NCBI GenBank assembly: GCA_016866995.1
Contig: VGKQ01000010.1
Coordinates: forward strand, 1-35,057
Reading direction: 5' to 3'
From: Candidatus Pacearchaeota archaeon
Lineage (GTDB): Archaea; Nanobdellota; Nanobdellia; Pacearchaeales; GW2011-AR1
Length of the DNA: 35,057 nucleotides
The notes beneath the pieces were generated by a model. The model ran no database searches. It was not told the DNA's origin and was given only the letters and a program-made list of their open reading frames with translations. Shown here in pieces: positions 31,574-35,057 of the stretch. Position 1 is the first letter of the stretch. Each line of letters starts with the position of its first letter. The translations under genes were made by a program, and so were the position numbers.

Positions 31574-32266
31574 ATGAGAAAAGAAGTGATATTAATTATA
31601 GCATTGTTGATTTCTGGAATTATATTTGCAAATCTTATCAAAGCGCAGGATATAGAAGATTTGCAGAATATGGAAAACCCGGCAGATGTTATAAAAAACA
31701 AAACAGGCGGAATAATAAGCGAGGAAGGGATTAACACAAGCGAGGAAGCGTGGCAGCCGTACAAGAGCAAGGCAGAAGAAAGAATCGAATGGATAAATGA
31801 AAAAATAGGATTTCTCAAGCCCTATCTAGATCCAATAACAAATTTTGTCTTAAAAGAAGAATTTGCAATATCTAAAATATTTTTCCTTGTTTTGGCAATA
31901 TTTATCCTTATATTAATTTATATCTTAAGATTAGCAGAACTCGCACTTCCATTCTCAAAATGGGTAAGTTGGGTTATATCGATAGCTTTTTCTCTTGTTT
32001 TAGGAATAACAGGCTCAATAAAAAAAATTGGCGAAGTCATTATTAAAATTGTGGAAATTTATCAGACATGGTGGGTTCAACTTATTATCTGGGCAGGAAT
32101 TATAGTTATTATTATAATTGCTATTTATTTGTCAAAATTTTTAAAGAAAATAAAAGAAAACCAAGTACAAGAAAACAAAAAATTTGAAGAAGAGCAAAAT
32201 TTGGAAAAATTAAAAGGAAATGTAGAAATCGCAGAAATATTTACAAAAGGAATAACTGAAGAATAG
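31574..32266 (+). CDS. Polytopic membrane protein, family member D
   Basis: 230 aa, starting 4 bp after the HEPN gene. A signal peptide (residues 1-25) precedes an outside acidic domain of ~65 residues with N-glycosylation sequons (NKT, NTS). Three helices follow (about 96-118, 128-146, 166-188), then a charged helical tail (KENQVQENKKFEEEQNLEK) and NVEIAEIF. LALPFSKWVSW and the overall order make it a paralog of protein C and a more distant one of A and B. Its link to the MNT-HEPN pair by tight spacing is notable. Confidence 0.7.
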   Translation: MRKEVILIIALLISGIIFANLIKAQDIEDLQNMENPADVIKNKTGGIISEEGINTSEEAWQPYKSKAEERIEWINEKIGFLKPYLDPITNFVLKEEFAISKIFFLVLAIFILILIYILRLAELALPFSKWVSWVISIAFSLVLGITGSIKKIGEVIIKIVEIYQTWWVQLIIWAGIIVIIIIAIYLSKFLKKIKENQVQENKKFEEEQNLEKLKGNVEIAEIFTKGITEE

Positions 32267-32318
32267 AGAAACTTTTTAAAGTTACTATTAATTTAAAACA
32301 AAATTTAAAACAGAGTTT

Positions 32319-33341
32319 TCAAAACAAAGTTTTCTGCTTCCTATTGTCCAAGGCAAGATTTAACTTGTCAAGAGCATTTGTAACTCGCTCTTCTGAAAAA
32401 TCATGTTCTATCACAAGAATTCTCTTGATTTTCTCCCTGTCTAATTTTGGAAAATTAATCTCGGGATTTTTTTCTATATCTGGATTTTTGAACAATGAAA
32501 AAATTTCCTGCCAGTCAAACTTGTTTTCCTGATTTTCAAGCAAATTTTCAACTGATTTGAAAATTTGCACAGGATATCTGTATTTTTTCACAATCTCAAG
32601 AGCTTTTCTCTGCCCAATCCCCTTGATTCCGCCAGGATTATAATCAGTCCCAACAAGTATGCCTAAACATATAAGTTGTTCAAGATTAATTCCAAGAACA
32701 TTTAAAACATGCTCCAATTCAATCATTTCAGGAGAAATATAAATATATCCAGAAACTGTTTTTCTTTTTCTTGAAAGTGTCAGGTTTTGTATCAATCTTG
32801 TAGCTCCAAATAATAATGAATCATAATCCTGCGAGCCAACAGCATATGCAGAGTGTTTTGCAATTTCAGATACATATACTTCTCACTCGCTTGGAGCCTG
32901 GACAACAGCAATTCCAAGAGCTTCAAGAAGTTTTTTTGAATCTTCAAGTATCTCGGGAGTTAGTCTAACAAATTGTCTCGCATACTTTCCCATTCCCTCT
33001 ATGTCTTCTTCATCTCTGGCTTGTTTGTATTTCTCTCTTGCTTCATCCTTAATTTCACTTCTTCTCATATTTGTCTTGAATTTTAATTCAGGAGGAACGC
33101 CGTCAAAAACATAAATCAACTTGACACCTTCCTGCATCAAGTTAATGTTTCTGTAAAATAATCCAGATAAATGGCTAGTTATTCGCTTCTTGCTATCCAT
33201 GAGTGGAGTTCCATCACTCTGCCTGATAGTAGAAAGAAACTGGTAAATAGTATTGTATGCATCTATTGCTATAGTTTTCCCTTTCAATTCAGAAAACTCA
33301 ACAACTTTTCTCGGAATTATTTCAGCTATGTTCAGTCCCAT
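32319..33341 (-). CDS. fen: Flap endonuclease 1 (FEN1) interrupted by an in-frame TGA at codon 153
   Basis: FEN1 cuts 5' flaps in Okazaki-fragment processing and repair. The frame from ATG 33341 runs 152 codons to TGA at 32885-32883, then continues unbroken in the same frame to TAA at 32319: 340 codons, the normal FEN1 length. Asp27, Asp80 (VFDG), Glu152 (APSE), Glu154, the QDYD pair (172, 174) and GTDYNPGG Asp233 are all present if the TGA is read through. The TGA stands exactly where the Gly of APSEGE would be, one base (GGA to TGA) away. A C-terminal QKTLF may be a shortened PCNA-binding box. TGA is a stop elsewhere in the window. Sequencing error, readthrough or a real null mutation are all open. 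Confidence 0.9.
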
Positions 33342-33562
33342 GTTTATAATAATATCAGATATATTAATAAAATTATCTAAAATTAACTGTTCTTAATATA
33401 ATTTATTTACAATTTTATGTTATTTAAGTATTATAAATTTATTTTGAGAAAGAAGAAATAAAATTAATGATAATAAGATTTGTATTATAACTAACCTTGC
33501 TGCTTAATTAATAAACTAATTAATGGTTATTTGAAAGCTAATTTAAATTAAAATTAAGCTAA

Positions 33563-34228
33563 CTAGCTCCCATGATAAGTAGGAAAAAGCAAAGGCTGCC
33601 TGTCAATTTTTTTGCTTCTTGTTCTTGCTGGTTGTTTATGTTGTCTTGTTGGTGTGGGTTGTGCAGGTATTATTCGTGGTTCTTTCTTTTCTTTTTGTTC
33701 TTGAGCTTTCATCTGTTTTTCAGCCCATCTCATAGCCCTCAAGTAAGTATTTGAAAAAGCCCACAAAACTCTTGAAACTTTAACCTTTTCAATAGGCCAG
33801 CTCTTTCCTCCAGCAATAATAAGCTTGTCATATCCTGCCTCTCTCAAAATTCTCATTTTTTCATGATATTGTGTTTCATCAAATGCATCATGCGGATTTG
33901 CAAAGCTTGCATCTGTCAATCTTAAAAATTTAGAATAACTTATTTTTGTTGTTTTTCTGTAATCTTCTGGTTCTGGCTGTTCATGTTCTGCTGGTTTGGA
34001 ATTAACAGCATTTTGATAAGCAGGATTTCTAGTTATATTTTGCCTTCTTCTTCCAAGCTCCATAACCCCCTGAGCATACAAATCACCATAAGGAGAAGGT
34101 TTTAATCCAAGTAAATTGCATCTCAAAACAAAAGTAACCACATCTACTTTTCTTGCAGCTTCTATCATTTCTCTTTCAAGCTTCTGAATTCTCGGAGTTC
34201 TTCCATCATAAGGAACATAGGCTGTCAT
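33563..34228 (-). CDS. Unknown basic protein, partner of the zinc-domain membrane protein
   Basis: The start is ATG 34228 (MTAYVPYDG), overlapping the preceding stop by 4 bp (ATGA); an earlier ATG gives a 5-residue extension. Length 221 aa. A central domain with TKISYSKFLRLTD, NPHDAFDE, and EAGYDKLIIAGGKSWP is followed by a tail rich in Lys, Gln, Pro and Arg, likely disordered. No Cys pattern or known family. It is translated with the membrane protein just upstream. The 221 bp upstream of fen1 (33342-33562) are AT-rich with no gene. Confidence 0.6.
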   Translation of the reverse strand: MTAYVPYDGRTPRIQKLEREMIEAARKVDVVTFVLRCNLLGLKPSPYGDLYAQGVMELGRRRQNITRNPAYQNAVNSKPAEHEQPEPEDYRKTTKISYSKFLRLTDASFANPHDAFDETQYHEKMRILREAGYDKLIIAGGKSWPIEKVKVSRVLWAFSNTYLRAMRWAEKQMKAQEQKEKKEPRIIPAQPTPTRQHKQPARTRSKKIDRQPLLFPTYHGS

Positions 34229-34782
34229 CTTCTTTTTATGCAAACTTTGCAGGGTTTATATTTCTTTTTCCTGAAAAAAGCCTGGCTGTTTGAGTGAATT
34301 TTATACTTTTTCTTTATTAATTTTCCCAATCTGCAAAATCTTGTGTGATATCTTCTAGTTTGATTTGAGCCAATGAATTTGTAGTGAGGAATCTCAAGCT
34401 TTTTTGTTCTGGGCTTTATTGTTTTTTCCATATAAATCGGTTTTTCTATAATTTCAACTGTCTTGTTTTCAATTGGAACTTGAAGAGGAATTTCTTTAAC
34501 AACTTCCTGAATTATAGGAAATGGCTTGTCAATATAAACCGGTTTTTCAACTATTTTCTCAACATAAACCGGCTTCTCAACTAGTCTTGGCACAATTTTG
34601 CTTCCAGTAATCAAAATTGCAAATATAGCATATAAAGTTGTAAATATCCAGAATAAAACAATATTTTCAACAAGATTAAAATTAAAAATTAAAGCTATAA
34701 GAACAGCAAGAAGAACAGTCAATGCTCCTGTGAGTATTGCAACAATTATTTTCTCATTCTCATCCACAAATTTTCCTGTCAT
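34225..34782 (-). CDS. Two-helix membrane protein with C-terminal zinc-binding (Ada/nuclease-tail-like) domain
   Basis: Two membrane helices (about 13-33 and 40-60) lead into a stretch of EKPVYVEKIVEKPVYID-type repeats (70-120), probably an extended spacer. The last ~50 residues match the small domain seen after some nucleases and in Ada-like proteins: YKFIGSNQTRRYHTRFC, then YKPCKVC. His and three Cys (YHxxxC...PCxxC) are the likely zinc ligands. The basic tail would contact nucleic acid. It could tether DNA to the membrane (inference). Confidence 0.7.
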   Translation of the reverse strand: MTGKFVDENEKIIVAILTGALTVLLAVLIALIFNFNLVENIVLFWIFTTLYAIFAILITGSKIVPRLVEKPVYVEKIVEKPVYIDKPFPIIQEVVKEIPLQVPIENKTVEIIEKPIYMEKTIKPRTKKLEIPHYKFIGSNQTRRYHTRFCRLGKLIKKKYKIHSNSQAFFRKKKYKPCKVCIKRR

Positions 34783-34859
34783 TTTTCTTGTTTTTTTATT
34801 TATGAAGCCTGGCTGGTTTCTTGCTATTCTCTGGATTATTTTGTTTAAATATAAAAAAT

Positions 34860-35057
34860 TTAAAGGCAGTACGAATTTGGTTTGCCCATTAATTCCAAAA
34901 TTGCAGCTTGTGGATTGAAAGGCCTTATTTTAGGAACTACGCTTCTGCCGCTTCTGTCCCTCAAATCTGTAACAAGTTTTGCAACAACATCAACTAAAAG
35001 ATAGCCTCTATGCTCTGTTCCGTCTGCATTTTTCCCAGCTAAAAATTCAGTTAAAGA
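34860..35057 (-). CDS. C-terminal end of an unknown gene, cut by the window edge
   Basis: The minus frame is open from the right edge for 65 codons and ends at TAA (34862-34860). The end RDRSGRSVVPKIRPFNPQAA and LMGKPNSYCL is not a family I recognise. It lies 78 bp upstream of the zinc-domain gene on the same strand. Confidence 0.55.
   Translation of the reverse strand, partial: SLTEFLAGKNADGTEHRGYLLVDVVAKLVTDLRDRSGRSVVPKIRPFNPQAAILELMGKPNSYCL

Noticed and set aside
32319-33341. TGA read as Gly throughout this genome (as in some CPR bacteria)
   Set aside because: gap, hypC, the DtxR-family gene, eL41 and MNT end with TGA at the expected lengths, and reading on would fuse the DtxR-family gene with eL41. 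TGA is a stop here, so the fen1 TGA is local.

Overview
The window looks like a piece of a small, AT-rich archaeal genome, most likely a DPANN-type lineage (Pacearchaeota/Woesearchaeota-like; the assignment is inference). Archaeal signs are clamp-loader genes rfcS and rfcL, a FEN1 nuclease, ribosomal protein eL41, a Trm5-type tRNA methyltransferase, archaeal-type triosephosphate isomerase and aldolase, and many TATA boxes about 25 bp before a start codon (leaderless mRNAs). Genes are tightly packed and often overlap by 4-30 bp.

Layout. (1) 1-5795: [NiFe]-hydrogenase small and large subunits on the + strand converge on a seven-gene minus-strand operon that reads pfkB, fba, tpi, hypA, hypC, a HypC-like fusion protein and a hydrogenase maturation protease. 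Sugar breakdown and hydrogenase assembly are therefore co-transcribed, as expected for an H2-linked fermenter. (2) 5861-11838: sugar and glycan genes (PIG-L deacetylase, GT4 glycosyltransferase, GH130 protein, an alpha/alpha-barrel glycosidase, NagB, a cytidylyltransferase). (3) 12101-14240: gap and pgk, with a bacterial-type GAPDH. (4) 14308-14856: a DtxR-family regulator with its own palindromic operator, then an unlisted 38-codon eL41 gene. (5) 15084-18507: secreted or membrane-anchored proteins, including a Tyr/Gly/Cys-rich one. (6) 18760-21743: rfcS, a small unknown gene, rfcL, and an OB-fold protein. (7) 21832-26873: a DsbA-like membrane protein, a HerA-like ATPase whose 3' end is repeated three times as a hairpin array, an acyl-carrier-protein pair, and trm5. 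(8) 27065-32266: four related multi-pass membrane proteins with an MNT-HEPN toxin-antitoxin-like pair among them. (9) 32319-35057: fen1 with an in-frame TGA in its active site, then a membrane protein with a C-terminal zinc-binding domain and two unknown genes.

Most unusual items: the three-copy hairpin array behind herA, where variable hairpins keep their pairing although their sequence changes; the TGA that replaces the Gly codon between two catalytic Glu codons of fen1; the cluster of related membrane proteins; and the ACP-like gene pair. No rRNA, tRNA, CRISPR array, transposase or integrase was recognised.
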